Shown: positions 24,832 through 34,043 of the stretch, piece by piece
Layout: each line of letters begins with the position of its first letter
How positions within the stretch are numbered: position 1 is the first letter of the stretch
NCBI RefSeq assembly: GCF_030816195.1
Contig: NZ_JAUSXS010000001.1
Location: 5,045,501 to 5,109,500 of the forward strand
DNA length: 64,000 nt
Reading direction: 5' to 3'
DNA from: Pseudomonas sp. W4I3
GTDB lineage: Bacteria; Pseudomonadota; Gammaproteobacteria; Pseudomonadales; Pseudomonadaceae
Position numbers and translations under genes: made by a program
Notes under the pieces: generated by a model
The model's input: the letters and a program-made list of their open reading frames with translations, nothing else
Databases searched by the model: none
Told to the model about the DNA's origin: nothing

Positions 24832-26364
24832 ATGCGCTCTTTGACCCTGCACCTGAAAATCCTGATCACCATTTTGGTGGTGTTGGGTATTTCGGTCACC
24901 GCCTACCAGATCTTCGTGCTGGGCATCCCCGTCACCGAGGACGCCACCGACGACTTGTGGAACATCGACGCGAAGGTCGAGTTCGTCGCCAACCCCAAGG
25001 ATCCGGTGAAGATTTCGATGTTCGTGCCGCCGCTGAGCCGCGACTTCGTCAGCCTCAATGAGAGTTTTATTTCAAACAACTACGGGGTGAGCGTCAACCG
25101 TGCGGACGGCAACCGCAAGGTCACCTGGTCGGCGCGCCGCGCCAAGGGCAACCAGACCTTGTATTACCGCCTGGTGCTGACCAAGCGCTACAGCGGTGAA
25201 AAGGTCAAGATCAAGGGCCCGACCTTCCGCGACAGCATCGCCGTGGAAGGCCCGGAAAAAATCGCCGCCGAAGCCTTGCTCGCGCCGATTCGCCAGCACT
25301 CGGCGGACGTCGAGACTTTCATCACCGAAGCCATCAAGCGCACCAACAACCTCAACGATGACAACGTAAAACTGCTGCTGGCGGGCGACGCGTCGACGTC
25401 GCACAAGGCCAAGATCGTTGAGCTGCTGCTGTCCATCGCCCACGTGCCGGTGGAAAAAGTCCATACCATCCGCCTCGTCGCGGACCAGCCGCAATCTCCG
25501 GAACTGTGGCTGCGCAGCTTCAACGGTAATGACTGGCTGTACTTCAACCCGGAAACCGGTGAACAAGGCCTGCCCGCCGACCGCCTGCTGTGGTGGACCG
25601 GCGATGAAGGCCTGATCACGGTCGATGGCGGCAAGAAAGCCATGGTGACCTTCAGCCTGAACAACAGCGAGATGAACGCCATCCGCCTGGCCAAGCTGAC
25701 CGACGAAAACACTGACGCCAACTTCCTCGAATACTCGCTGTACGGCCTGCCGCTGCAGACCCAGCAGACCTTCATGATCATGGTGATGATCCCGATTGGC
25801 GTGCTGGTGATCCTGATCCTGCGCAACCTGATCGGCCTGCAGACCCTCGGCACCTTTACCCCGGTGCTGATTGCCCTGGCGTTCCGCGAGACGCAGCTGG
25901 GTTTCGGGATTGTGCTGTTCACCATTATTACCGCACTGGGGCTGTCGCTCAGGTCCTACCTGGAACACCTGAAGCTGCAGATGCTGCCCAGACTGTCGGT
26001 GGTGCTGACCTTCGTGGTGGTGCTGATTGCCGCCATCAGCCTGTTCAGCCACAAGCTGGGCCTAGAACGCGGCCTGTCGGTGGCGCTGTTCCCGATGGTG
26101 ATCCTGACCATGACCATCGAACGCCTGTCGATCACCTGGGAAGAGCGCGGCGCCAACCATGCGCTGAAAGTGGCGATCGGCACGCTGTTCGCGGCGTCCC
26201 TGGCGCACATCATCATGAGCGTGCCAGAGCTGATCTACTTCGTATTCACCTTCCCGGCGATCCTGTTGATCCTGGTGGGTTTCATGCTGGCCATGGGACG
26301 TTATCGCGGCTACCGCCTGACCGAGCTGGTACGTTTCAAGGCCTTCCTGAAGGCTGACTCGTAA
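24832..26364 (+). CDS. Inactive transglutaminase-like domain fused to a seven-helix membrane domain
   Basis: Inner-membrane protein of 510 aa. One N-terminal helix (LKILITILVVLGISVTAYQ) is followed by a periplasmic domain of about 280 residues with transglutaminase-like features (SHKAKIVELLLSIAHVPVEKVHTIRL, shown in part as IAHVPVEKVHTIRL) that lacks a clear Cys-His-Asp triad. A multi-pass C-terminal region from about residue 310 follows (FMIMVMIPIGVLVILIL and later helices). This architecture is known to co-occur with RimK-like ATP-grasp ligases and retropepsin-like proteases in gamma-proteobacteria. Its stop overlaps the next start by one base (TAATG), indicating coupling. Confidence 0.82.
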   Translation: MRSLTLHLKILITILVVLGISVTAYQIFVLGIPVTEDATDDLWNIDAKVEFVANPKDPVKISMFVPPLSRDFVSLNESFISNNYGVSVNRADGNRKVTWSARRAKGNQTLYYRLVLTKRYSGEKVKIKGPTFRDSIAVEGPEKIAAEALLAPIRQHSADVETFITEAIKRTNNLNDDNVKLLLAGDASTSHKAKIVELLLSIAHVPVEKVHTIRLVADQPQSPELWLRSFNGNDWLYFNPETGEQGLPADRLLWWTGDEGLITVDGGKKAMVTFSLNNSEMNAIRLAKLTDENTDANFLEYSLYGLPLQTQQTFMIMVMIPIGVLVILILRNLIGLQTLGTFTPVLIALAFRETQLGFGIVLFTIITALGLSLRSYLEHLKLQMLPRLSVVLTFVVVLIAAISLFSHKLGLERGLSVALFPMVILTMTIERLSITWEERGANHALKVAIGTLFAASLAHIIMSVPELIYFVFTFPAILLILVGFMLAMGRYRGYRLTELVRFKAFLKADS

Positions 26365-27350
26365 TGTTCGGCCTCTGGAAAACCTGGAAGGCCCTGGAAG
26401 CGCGGGGGATCATGGGCATCAACCGGCGTAACGCCGACTACGTGCTCAAGTACAACAAGCGCAGCCTGTACCCCATTGTGGATGACAAGATCATCACCAA
26501 GGAGCGGGCCATGGCGGCCGGCATTCATGTGCCGCAAATGTATGGCGTGATTTCCACCGAGAAGGAAATCGACAAGCTCGACGAAATCATCGGCGGGCGC
26601 AGCGACTTCGTGATCAAGCCCGCCCAGGGCGCTGGCGGAGACGGAATCCTGGTGGTTGCGGATCGCTTTGAGGGGCGCTATCGCACGGTGTCCGGCAAGA
26701 TCATCAGCCATGAAGAAATCGAGCACCAGATTTCCAGCATTCTGACCGGCCTGTACTCCCTGGGTGGCCACCGCGATCGCGCCTTGATCGAATACCGCGT
26801 GGTACCCGACCAGATCTTCAAGAGCATCAGCTACGAGGGCGTGCCGGATATCCGCATCATCGTGCTGATGGGCTACCCGGTGATGGCCATGCTGCGCTTG
26901 CCGACCCGCCAGTCCGGTGGCAAGGCCAACCTGCACCAGGGCGCGATTGGCGTGGGCGTCGACCTCGCCACCGGCCTGACCCTGCGTGGCACCTGGCTGA
27001 ACAACATCATCACCAAGCACCCCGACACCACCAATGCGGTGGATGGCGTACAACTGCCCAACTGGGACGGTTTCATGAAGCTGGCGGCCGGTTGCTACGA
27101 GCTGTGCGGCCTGGGCTATATCGGTGTGGACATGGTGCTGGACCAGGAAAAAGGCCCGCTGATCCTGGAGCTGAACGCGCGGCCGGGGCTCAATATCCAG
27201 ATTGCCAACGACTGCGGCCTGACCTTGCGCACCCATGCGGTGGAAGCACGACTGGAAGAGCTGAAGGCCGCTGGCGTGAGCGAAACCCCGGAAGAGCGGG
27301 TGAAGTTCGTGCAGGAAATGTTCGGGCATATACCGCCCGTGGAAGGCTGA
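26364..27350 (+). CDS. RimK-type ATP-grasp ligase (alpha-L-glutamate ligase-like)
   Basis: ATP-grasp amide ligase of 328 aa that probably adds amino acids to a peptide or protein carboxylate. ATP-grasp features are DFVIKPAQGAGGDGILVV (glycine-rich loop) and the metal/ATP segment ELNARPGLNIQIAN. The N-terminus (ITKERAMAAGIHVPQMYG) matches the RimK lid region. It overlaps the upstream membrane-protein gene by one base and closes the operon. The substrate is unknown; in related clusters a poly-amino-acid tag or a cell-envelope peptide has been proposed. Confidence 0.85.
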   Translation: MFGLWKTWKALEARGIMGINRRNADYVLKYNKRSLYPIVDDKIITKERAMAAGIHVPQMYGVISTEKEIDKLDEIIGGRSDFVIKPAQGAGGDGILVVADRFEGRYRTVSGKIISHEEIEHQISSILTGLYSLGGHRDRALIEYRVVPDQIFKSISYEGVPDIRIIVLMGYPVMAMLRLPTRQSGGKANLHQGAIGVGVDLATGLTLRGTWLNNIITKHPDTTNAVDGVQLPNWDGFMKLAAGCYELCGLGYIGVDMVLDQEKGPLILELNARPGLNIQIANDCGLTLRTHAVEARLEELKAAGVSETPEERVKFVQEMFGHIPPVEG

Positions 27351-27451
27351 CCCGACCTTCAAACTGTCTAACCCCGACATCCCCTCTAGGAGCAAATCCT
27401 ATGGGGGACTACAATCCCCTCCCTTCGCGCCACTGGCTGATTCACCCCCGC

Positions 27452-28795
27452 ATGTCGACTTGTTCCGTTTACCCGTTGCCCTATCGGGCCAACCCTACCG
27501 AGTATTTTGCGGCGATTCGCCATGCCCCTGGCGCGGTGCTGCTCGACAGCGGCCGTCCGGCTGCCGAGCGCGGCCGTTATGACCTGCTCAGCGCCTGGCC
27601 TGAGGCGACCTTGGCGGTTGAGCCTGACGAAAGCGGCGGCGATTTCCTGCAACGCTTGCGCAAAAGCCTGACGCAATTGGGCGAAGCGGATTTACCCGCA
27701 GGGTACGAGCTACCGTTTGCCGGCGGCCTCATCGGCTATCTGAGCTATGACTTCGGCCGCCACCTGGAGCAGATGCCGCAACTGGCCGTAGATGACCTGA
27801 ACCTGCCGGACGCACGCTTTGGGCTCTACGCCTGGGCGTTGATCAGCGACCACCAGGCACAGTCCAGTCAGTTGGTGTTTCACCCGACATTGGCCCAGAG
27901 CGAGCGGCAGCGATTGGCCGCCTTGTTCAGCCAGGAAAGCGTCGAGCTGTCGGCACCGTTCAAACTTCATGGCCCCATGGCCCCTGACCTGACCGCCGAG
28001 GTCTATCGTCAGGCCATTGGGCGAATTCAGGACTACATTCAGGCTGGCGACTGCTACCAAGTCAATTTCGCCCAGCGCTTTCGTGCGCCCTGCAGTGGCG
28101 ATCCCTGGTTGGCTTACTGCGCACTGCGCGAAGCCTGCCCGACGCCGTTTTCCGGCTTCCAGAGCCTGCCGGACGACGGCGCGGTGCTGAGCCTGTCGCC
28201 CGAGCGTTTCGTGCATGTCAGCCAGCGCCGCGTGGAAACCCGCCCCATCAAAGGCACCCGCCCACGTGGTCTGACGCCCGAAGAAGATGCCGCCAACGCC
28301 GCCGAACTGCTGGCCAGCGCGAAGGATCGCGCCGAGAACCTGATGATCGTCGACCTGCTGCGCAACGACCTCGGCCGCAGTTGCCGTATCGGCTCGGTAA
28401 ACGTCCCGGAGTTGTTCAGCCTTGAAAGCTACCCCAACGTGCACCATCTGGTGAGCAGCGTCACCGGCACATTGGCCGACGACAAAGATGCCCTCGACCT
28501 CATCGCCGGCAGCTTCCCCGGCGGCTCCATCACCGGTGCGCCGAAGATCCGCGCCATGCAGATCATCGACGAACTGGAGCCGACCCGACGCGGCTTGTAC
28601 TGCGGCTCGCTGATGTACCTGGACGTGCGCGGCGAAATGGACAGCTCCATCGCCATCCGCAGCTTGCTGGTCAAGGACGCACAGGTGTGCTGCTGGGGCG
28701 GCGGCGGGATCGTCGCGGACTCGCAGTGGGAGGCGGAATACCAGGAGTCGCTGACGAAAGTGCGGGTGTTGTTACGCACCCTGGAAAGCCTCTGA
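27452..28795 (+). CDS. pabB: Aminodeoxychorismate synthase component I
   Basis: Converts chorismate and ammonia to 4-amino-4-deoxychorismate for folate synthesis; cytosolic, 447 aa. Chorismate-binding motifs are PFSGFQSLPDDGAVLSLSPERF, TRPIKGTRPRG, DLLRNDLGR and GSFPGGSITGAPKIRAM, with the catalytic glutamate near the C-terminal SQWEAEYQESL. PIKGT (with lysine) marks PabB, not TrpE. I use ATG 27452, which gives the family length; ATG 27401 is preceded by a much better AGGAG (8 nt spacing) and would add 17 residues, so the true start is uncertain. Confidence 0.92.
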   Translation: MSTCSVYPLPYRANPTEYFAAIRHAPGAVLLDSGRPAAERGRYDLLSAWPEATLAVEPDESGGDFLQRLRKSLTQLGEADLPAGYELPFAGGLIGYLSYDFGRHLEQMPQLAVDDLNLPDARFGLYAWALISDHQAQSSQLVFHPTLAQSERQRLAALFSQESVELSAPFKLHGPMAPDLTAEVYRQAIGRIQDYIQAGDCYQVNFAQRFRAPCSGDPWLAYCALREACPTPFSGFQSLPDDGAVLSLSPERFVHVSQRRVETRPIKGTRPRGLTPEEDAANAAELLASAKDRAENLMIVDLLRNDLGRSCRIGSVNVPELFSLESYPNVHHLVSSVTGTLADDKDALDLIAGSFPGGSITGAPKIRAMQIIDELEPTRRGLYCGSLMYLDVRGEMDSSIAIRSLLVKDAQVCCWGGGGIVADSQWEAEYQESLTKVRVLLRTLESL

Positions 28796-29010
28796 TCCAC
28801 AAGCCATTCCCGCCGCAACCTCGATGCGAAAAACCCTGAATCAGAACGGTGGTGGACCGACGGTGAACTGGACGATAGCGTCCTACTTCCGCCGCCACCG
28901 GCCATCTGTGAAGGACCACATATGCGATTGCTCAACCGTCAGAACTTGTTTCAGAGATTGCATCTCCGCTCACTTGAGCCTAGCATCTCCCAAAACGGGA
29001 GGTTGTGACG

Positions 29011-29313
29011 ATGCGAATCATTGCGCTCTCAACCTTACGAATATTCTGGGAAAGCCAGCCAGCATTTGCCGATGCAAAAACGCCCCTGGTCGAGTTATAT
29101 CGCTATCTGGAGAAGGCCACTTTTCCGACGCCGCAGGCGCTCAAGACAGCGCTGCGGACTGCGAGCATCCTCAAAGGCGGGCGGGTTGTATTCAACGTGG
29201 GTGGCAACAAGTACCGGGTGATTATGTCCATCGATTATGAGAGGCAGCTTGGGTTAGTACGCTTCGTCGGCACCCACGCGCAGTACGACCCAATCAATGC
29301 GGAGACCGTGTGA
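29011..29313 (+). CDS. higB: HigB-type mRNA interferase toxin
   Basis: Small RelE-superfamily toxin, 100 aa, of the HigB family that cleaves mRNA on the ribosome. Recognisable segments are MRIIALSTLRIFWES at the N-terminus and the core GGRVVFNVGGNKYRVIMSIDY followed by VRFVGTHAQYD. The start ATG 29011 follows GGAGG with 8 nt spacing; the frame opens two codons earlier at GTG. Its stop overlaps the antitoxin ATG (TGATG), the usual order for higBA. A 215-bp gap upstream, after pabB, should contain its promoter. Confidence 0.9.
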   Translation: MRIIALSTLRIFWESQPAFADAKTPLVELYRYLEKATFPTPQALKTALRTASILKGGRVVFNVGGNKYRVIMSIDYERQLGLVRFVGTHAQYDPINAETV

Positions 29314-29669
29314 TGAGCATCAAACCTATTCATTCTCAGGAAGACCTGGCCGCTGCGCTCGCCCGCGTTGAGCAGTTGTGGGGAGCCACCATCGGCAGCC
29401 CCGAAGGTGACGAACTGGAAATTCTCGCTGTTCTTATCGAGAAGTACGAGGCGGAACATTTCCCGATGCCGCCTTCGGACCCGGTGGAGGCGATCCGATT
29501 CCGTATGGAGCAGATGGGTCTGACTGCCCGCGACCTTGAGCCATTTATCGGCCCCAGCGGGCGGGTTTCGGAGGTTTTGAACGGCAAGCGCAAGCTGAGC
29601 CTGGCCATGATCAAGCGCCTGCATGACGGCCTTTGTATACCTTACGAGCGGTTGCTGGCAGATGTTTAA
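29313..29669 (+). CDS. higA: HigA-type antitoxin with helix-turn-helix domain
   Basis: Antitoxin partner of the preceding HigB, 118 aa. The N-terminal half is helical and acidic (EDLAAALARVEQLWG), and the C-terminal half is an XRE-type helix-turn-helix (LTARDLEPFIGPSGRVSEVLNGKRKLS). It should bind and neutralise HigB and repress the operon. The start overlaps the toxin stop by one base, so translation is coupled. A REP pair follows 20 bp after the stop. Confidence 0.9.
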   Translation: MSIKPIHSQEDLAAALARVEQLWGATIGSPEGDELEILAVLIEKYEAEHFPMPPSDPVEAIRFRMEQMGLTARDLEPFIGPSGRVSEVLNGKRKLSLAMIKRLHDGLCIPYERLLADV

Positions 29670-29688
29670 GCGAGGCCGGATGGCCGCC

Positions 29689-29771
29689 TTCGCGAGCAAG
29701 CTCGCTCCTACATTCGACCGCATTCCCACTTGAGAACCCCGAAATAGTGTAGGAGCGGGCTTGCCCGCGAA
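29689..29771 (+). repeat. REP pair, GTAGGAGCGGGC/GAGC type
   Basis: Inverted pair between higA and thrH (convergent): CGCGAGCAAGCTCGCTCCTA (to 29711) and GTAGGAGCGGGCTTGCCCGC (from 29749). The two halves are different variants (CGAGC versus CGGGC). Confidence 0.8.
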
Positions 29772-29795
29772 GAGGCCCTCAGCTTCACTAAATTA

Positions 29796-30413
29796 TCAAA
29801 GGCTCAACGGCCGGTTCGACGCCGTGATGAAAGCCTTCTTCAAATCCTCAAACGTATGCACCGCTGGAAACTGCGGGAATTCGCGAATCACATTCTCCGG
29901 GGCATGGAACAGAATTCCCTGGTCCGCCTCACCCAGCATGGTGGTGTCGTTATAGGAATCACCCACCGCAATCACTCGGTAATAGAGCGTCTTGAACGCC
30001 AACACCGACTGGCGCTTGGGATCTTTCTGGCGCAGCTGGTAGCTGACCACCCGGTCGTTTTCATCGGTGATCAGGCGGTGGCAGAGCAAGGTCGGAAAGC
30101 CCAGCTGGCGCATCAGCGGCTGGGAGAATTCGTAGAAGGTGTCAGAGAGAATCACCACCTGGAAGCGCTCGCGCAGCCAGTTGACGAACTCGATGGCGCC
30201 GTCCAGTGGCTTGAGGGTGGCAATCACTTCCTGGATATCGCCGAGCTTGAGCCCGTGCTCGTCGAGGATGCGCAGGCGCTGCTTCATCAGCACGTCGTAG
30301 TCGGGAATGTCACGGGTGGTGGCGCGCAAGGATTCAATACCGGTTTTTTCGGCGAAGGCGATCCAGATTTCCGGAACCAGCACCCCTTCCAGGTCGAGAC
30401 AGGCAATTTCCAC
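29796..30413 (-). CDS. thrH: Bifunctional phosphoserine phosphatase/homoserine phosphotransferase ThrH
   Basis: HAD-superfamily enzyme of 205 aa that dephosphorylates phosphoserine and can move the phosphate to homoserine. The nucleophile motif is CLDLEGVLVPEIW; DLEG replaces the usual DMDG of SerB, which is diagnostic of ThrH. Motif II is VVILSDTFYEF and motif III/IV is KRQSVLAFKTLYYRVIAVGDSYNDTTML (in part, AVGDSYNDTTM). It lies alone between the higBA pair and cysH, divergent from cysH, whose start is 150 bp away. Confidence 0.94.
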   Translation of the reverse strand: MEIACLDLEGVLVPEIWIAFAEKTGIESLRATTRDIPDYDVLMKQRLRILDEHGLKLGDIQEVIATLKPLDGAIEFVNWLRERFQVVILSDTFYEFSQPLMRQLGFPTLLCHRLITDENDRVVSYQLRQKDPKRQSVLAFKTLYYRVIAVGDSYNDTTMLGEADQGILFHAPENVIREFPQFPAVHTFEDLKKAFITASNRPLSL

Positions 30414-30563
30414 AAGACACTCCGTTCGTATTATTCAAGTTGAGCGAGCAAAAGGACTGCCGAACTCTAGCGACTCGAGCACGCCGCCGCAACGCAGGGC
30501 GGATTTTGATACCATCGCCCCCCATAGAGCGCTCAGCGCCACTGACCTGTAGGAACCGTCCTG

Positions 30564-31304
30564 ATGAACCAAGCCTTCGACGTCGTTGAACTCGCCACGA
30601 CCTATGCCAACAAGTCCGCCCAGGACATTCTCAAGCTGGCGTTCAGCCATTTCGGTGATGACCTGTGGATTTCCTTCAGCGGCGCCGAGGATGTGGTGCT
30701 GGTGGACATGGCTTGGAAGCTGAACAAGAACGTCAAGGTGTTCAGCCTCGACACCGGTCGCCTGCACCCGGAAACCTACCGGTTTATCGAACAGGTGCGT
30801 GAGTTCTACAAGATCGACATCGAGCTGATCTCGCCGGACCAGAGCAAGCTGGAACCCTTCGTCAAGGAAAAGGGCCTGTTCAGCTTTTATAAAGACGGTC
30901 ATGGCGAATGCTGCGGCATACGCAAGATCGAGCCGCTGCGCCGCAAACTCGCCGGCGTGAGTGCCTGGGCAACCGGCCAGCGTCGCGACCAGAGCCCGGG
31001 CACCCGCAGCCAGGTAGCCGCGCTGGAAATCGATACGGCGTTTTCTACCCCGGAACGCACCCTGTACAAATTCAACCCCCTGGCGCAAATGACCAGCGAG
31101 GAGATCTGGGGCTATATCCGTATGCTGGAGCTGCCCTATAACAGCCTGCATGAACGCGGCTTTATCAGCATCGGCTGCGAGCCCTGCACCCGCCCGGTCC
31201 TGCCCAACCAGCATGAGCGTGAAGGCCGCTGGTGGTGGGAAGAAGCCACGCAGAAGGAATGCGGGCTGCATGCAGGGAATATCATCAGCAAGACAAAAGG
31301 CTGA
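30564..31304 (+). CDS. cysH: Assimilatory adenylyl-sulfate (APS) reductase
   Basis: Reduces adenosine 5'-phosphosulfate to sulfite with thioredoxin; 246 aa. Two cysteine pairs that bind a [4Fe-4S] cluster are present, C116-C117 in GECCGIRKIEPL and C205/C208 in GCEPCTRP, with the catalytic cysteine C233 in KECGLH. These pairs separate the APS-type enzyme from E. coli PAPS reductase. The N-terminal nucleotide-binding segment is FSGAEDVVLVDMAW. The start ATG 30564 follows TAGGAACC. A REPIN follows the stop. Confidence 0.93.
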   Translation: MNQAFDVVELATTYANKSAQDILKLAFSHFGDDLWISFSGAEDVVLVDMAWKLNKNVKVFSLDTGRLHPETYRFIEQVREFYKIDIELISPDQSKLEPFVKEKGLFSFYKDGHGECCGIRKIEPLRRKLAGVSAWATGQRRDQSPGTRSQVAALEIDTAFSTPERTLYKFNPLAQMTSEEIWGYIRMLELPYNSLHERGFISIGCEPCTRPVLPNQHEREGRWWWEEATQKECGLHAGNIISKTKG

Positions 31305-31315
31305 CGCAATTAACA

Positions 31316-31403
31316 TGTGGGAGGGGGCTTGCCCCCGATGGCGGCGTGTCAGGCACTATACGGGTGACTGATCCGGCGCTATCGGGAGCAAGCCCCTCCC
31401 ACA
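31316..31403 (+). repeat. REPIN downstream of cysH
   Basis: Inverted pair of GTGGGAGGGGGCTTGC-type REPs (31316 on, complement to 31403). The right copy has one C fewer (GCCCCTCCC), a small decay. Confidence 0.85.
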
Positions 31404-31406
31404 TTT

Positions 31407-31763
31407 GTTTTGTGTTGGCAATAAACATGTACACATAGATGTAACTATCGGTGCCATTTATGTGTGCAATCCAGGTCGGACCGCACCAAAACGTAACACT
31501 TCCCGTCTTTCGGTTTTCGCCCTCCTAAGTCTCCCGCCTTCGTCTTAAAATTATATAGCTGTTCGAACGGTCAATTTATATCGCTTTCAATTCAGGCAGT
31601 TATTTCGATCAGCGATAAAAACGAAATTAGCCTTCGTTTTCATAGATCGAAAGCTGGCACGCATGTGGCTTAAGGTGAAATGCTCTTTGTATACAATAAA
31701 TACAAAACCTACATACACTTTGCCATCTGCCGTCTCGCTGCGGATGCGCTGGAGCCTGCCGGA
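31407..31763 (+). promoter_or_regulatory. AT-rich control region of the permease operon, with TTGTATACAA palindrome
   Basis: The 357 bp between the cysH REPIN and the NCS1 permease gene holds no gene I can support. It is AT-rich for this genome from 31540 to 31700. It contains a perfect 10-bp palindrome TTGTATACAA at 31687-31696 followed by AATAC, typical of a GntR/FCD-type operator. No regulator gene is adjacent, so the controlling protein is unknown. Confidence 0.45.
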
Positions 31764-33293
31764 ATGCGTACAAGTCTCTCGAATAACGTCGCACTGGATC
31801 TACCCTCCTCCGCCCTGAATCCCGAGGCGGCAAGCCCCGGCCCGCTGGTACTCAGCCCACGCCTGCACAACAAGGACCTCGCGCCGACCAAGGCCGAAGG
31901 TCGTCGCTGGGGGCGCTATAGCATCTTCGCGTTGTGGACCAATGACGTGCACAACATCGCCAACTATTCATTCGCCATCGGCCTGTATGCATTGGGCCTG
32001 GGCGGTTGGCAGATCCTGCTGTCCCTGGGGATCGGTGCGGCACTGGTGTACTTTTTCATGAACCTTTCGGGGTATATGGGCCAGAAGACCGGCGTGCCGT
32101 TTCCGGTGATCAGCCGCATCAGCTTCGGTATTCATGGCGCACAGATCCCAGCATTGATCCGCGCGGTGATTGCGATTGCCTGGTTCGGCATCCAGACCTA
32201 CCTGGCATCGGTGGTTTTCCGCGTGTTGCTGACGGCGATTCATCCAGGATTTGCCGACTATGATCACAACTCGATTCTCGGCCTGTCGTCGTTAGGCTGG
32301 GCGTGTTTCGTGGCGATCTGGCTGGTGCAACTGGTGATCCTGGCCTATGGCATGGAAATGGTTCGTCGCTATGAGGGCTTTGCCGGACCGGTGATTTTAC
32401 TCACCGTGGCTTCGCTGGCCGGCTGGATGTACTTCCAGGCAGGCGGCAACATTGCCTGGTCGATTCGCGAGCCGCTGAGCGGCGGTGAGATGTGGCGCAA
32501 TATCTTTGCCGGTGGCGCGTTGTGGCTGGCGATCTACGGCACGCTGATCCTCAACTTTTGCGACTTCGCGCGCTCCTCGCCCTGCCGCAAGACTATTCAG
32601 GTGGGCAATTTCTGGGGCCTGCCGGTGAATATCCTGGTGTTCGCCGCCATCACCGTGCTGCTGTGCGGCGGACAGTTCCAGCTCAATGGCCGGGTGATCG
32701 AAAGCCCGACCGAAATCATCGCCGCCATTCCGAATACCTTCTTCCTCGTGCTCGGCTGCCTGGCTTTCCTGATCGTCACCGTGGCGGTGAACATCATGGC
32801 CAACTTCGTCGCCCCGGCTTTTGTACTGAGCAACCTGGCGCCCAAGTACCTGAACTTCCGTCGCGCCGGGCTGATCAGCGCCACCGTGGCGGTGCTGATC
32901 CTGCCGTGGAACCTCTACAACAGCCCGCTGGTGATCGTGTATTTCCTGTCCGGCCTGGGCGCACTGCTGGGGCCACTCTACGGCGTGATCATGGTCGACT
33001 ACTGGCTGATCCGCAAAAGCCAGGTAGATGTGCCGCAACTGTATAGCGAAGACGCACTCGGGGTTTATTACTACAGCCGGGGCGTGAACCTGCGCGCGGT
33101 GGCGGCGTTCGTGCCGGCAGCGGTGATCGCCATCCTGCTGGCACTGCTGCCCGGGTTCGCCAGCGTCTCGCCGTTCTCCTGGCTGTTTGGCGCCGGTATT
33201 GCAGGGTTGCTGTACCTGCTGATTGCCAAGCGCCAGCCGTTCTACGCCGATGTCAGCGGCGAAAGTATTGCAGTCGACAACGTCAGTCATTAA
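31764..33293 (+). CDS. NCS1-family nucleobase/hydantoin permease
   Basis: Inner-membrane symporter of 509 aa with about twelve helices. NCS1 hallmarks are the N-terminal segment RRWGRYSIFALWTNDVHNIANYSFAIG (in part WTNDVHNIANYSFAIG) and TGVPFPVISRISFGIHGAQ, where substrate contacts lie in Mhp1-type transporters. GGAG 9 nt upstream supports ATG 31764; the frame opens 28 codons earlier. The following gene is a hydantoin/allantoin racemase-like protein, so hydantoin, allantoin or a uracil-type substrate with a proton or sodium ion is inferred. Confidence 0.88.
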   Translation: MRTSLSNNVALDLPSSALNPEAASPGPLVLSPRLHNKDLAPTKAEGRRWGRYSIFALWTNDVHNIANYSFAIGLYALGLGGWQILLSLGIGAALVYFFMNLSGYMGQKTGVPFPVISRISFGIHGAQIPALIRAVIAIAWFGIQTYLASVVFRVLLTAIHPGFADYDHNSILGLSSLGWACFVAIWLVQLVILAYGMEMVRRYEGFAGPVILLTVASLAGWMYFQAGGNIAWSIREPLSGGEMWRNIFAGGALWLAIYGTLILNFCDFARSSPCRKTIQVGNFWGLPVNILVFAAITVLLCGGQFQLNGRVIESPTEIIAAIPNTFFLVLGCLAFLIVTVAVNIMANFVAPAFVLSNLAPKYLNFRRAGLISATVAVLILPWNLYNSPLVIVYFLSGLGALLGPLYGVIMVDYWLIRKSQVDVPQLYSEDALGVYYYSRGVNLRAVAAFVPAAVIAILLALLPGFASVSPFSWLFGAGIAGLLYLLIAKRQPFYADVSGESIAVDNVSH

Positions 33294-33306
33294 ACAAGGA
33301 CATTTC

Positions 33307-34041
33307 ATGCGCATCCTCGTGGTTAACGTCAACACCACCGAATCCATCACTGAAACCATCGCTCAGCAGGCACGCAGCGTGGCCTCGCCGGGCACCGAGA
33401 TTGTCGGCCTTACCCCCTACTTCGGCGCCGAGTCGGTGGAGGGCAACTTTGAAAGCTACCTGGCGGCCATCGCGGTAATGGATCGCGTGATGGCCTATGA
33501 CCAGCCGTTTGATGCGGTGATCCAGGCCGGTTACGGTGAGCATGGTCGCGAAGGCCTGCAGGAATTGCTCAACGTGCCGGTGGTGGATATCACCGAAGCC
33601 GCAGCCAGCACGGCGATGTTTTTGGGTCACGCCTATTCGGTCGTGACCACGCTGGACCGCACGGTGCCACTGATCGAAGACCGGCTGAAGCTGGCCGGCC
33701 TATACCAGCGCTGCGCCTCGGTGCGCGCCAGTGGCATGGCGGTGCTGGAACTCGAGGAAGACCCGCTGGCTGCGATGGAGGCCATCGTGCGCCAGGCGGA
33801 ACTGGCGATCCGTGAGGACAAGGCAGAAGTGATCTGCCTGGGCTGCGGCGGCATGGCCGGACTGGATGAGCAGATCCGCCAGCGCACCGGGGTGCCGGTG
33901 GTGGACGGGGTGACGGCGGCGGTGACGATCGCTGAATCGCTGGTGCGGTTGGGGTTGTCCACGTCGAAGATCAGGACCTATGCCACGCCCAGGCCAAAGA
34001 AAGTGCTGGGTTGGCCCGGCAAGTTTGGGCACTGCAAATAA
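33307..34041 (+). CDS. Hydantoin/allantoin racemase-like protein of the Asp/Glu racemase family
   Basis: Cytosolic protein of 244 aa with the Asp/Glu/hydantoin racemase fold: MRILVVNVNTTESITETIA at the N-terminus and VICLGCGGMAGL at residues 176-186. Family members use two cysteines; the second (C180) is present but the first position is occupied by G75 (VIQAGYGEHG), so simple two-base racemisation looks impaired. The start ATG follows AAGGA and lies 13 bp after the permease gene, so the two form an operon. It may isomerise a hydantoin derivative by another route or act as a non-racemising homologue. Confidence 0.8.
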   Translation: MRILVVNVNTTESITETIAQQARSVASPGTEIVGLTPYFGAESVEGNFESYLAAIAVMDRVMAYDQPFDAVIQAGYGEHGREGLQELLNVPVVDITEAAASTAMFLGHAYSVVTTLDRTVPLIEDRLKLAGLYQRCASVRASGMAVLELEEDPLAAMEAIVRQAELAIREDKAEVICLGCGGMAGLDEQIRQRTGVPVVDGVTAAVTIAESLVRLGLSTSKIRTYATPRPKKVLGWPGKFGHCK

Positions 34042-34043
34042 AA

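Noticed and set aside
28824..29240. 138-codon frame upstream of and overlapping higB
   Set aside because: Overlaps the higB frame and has no start signal; the HigB reading has clear family features.
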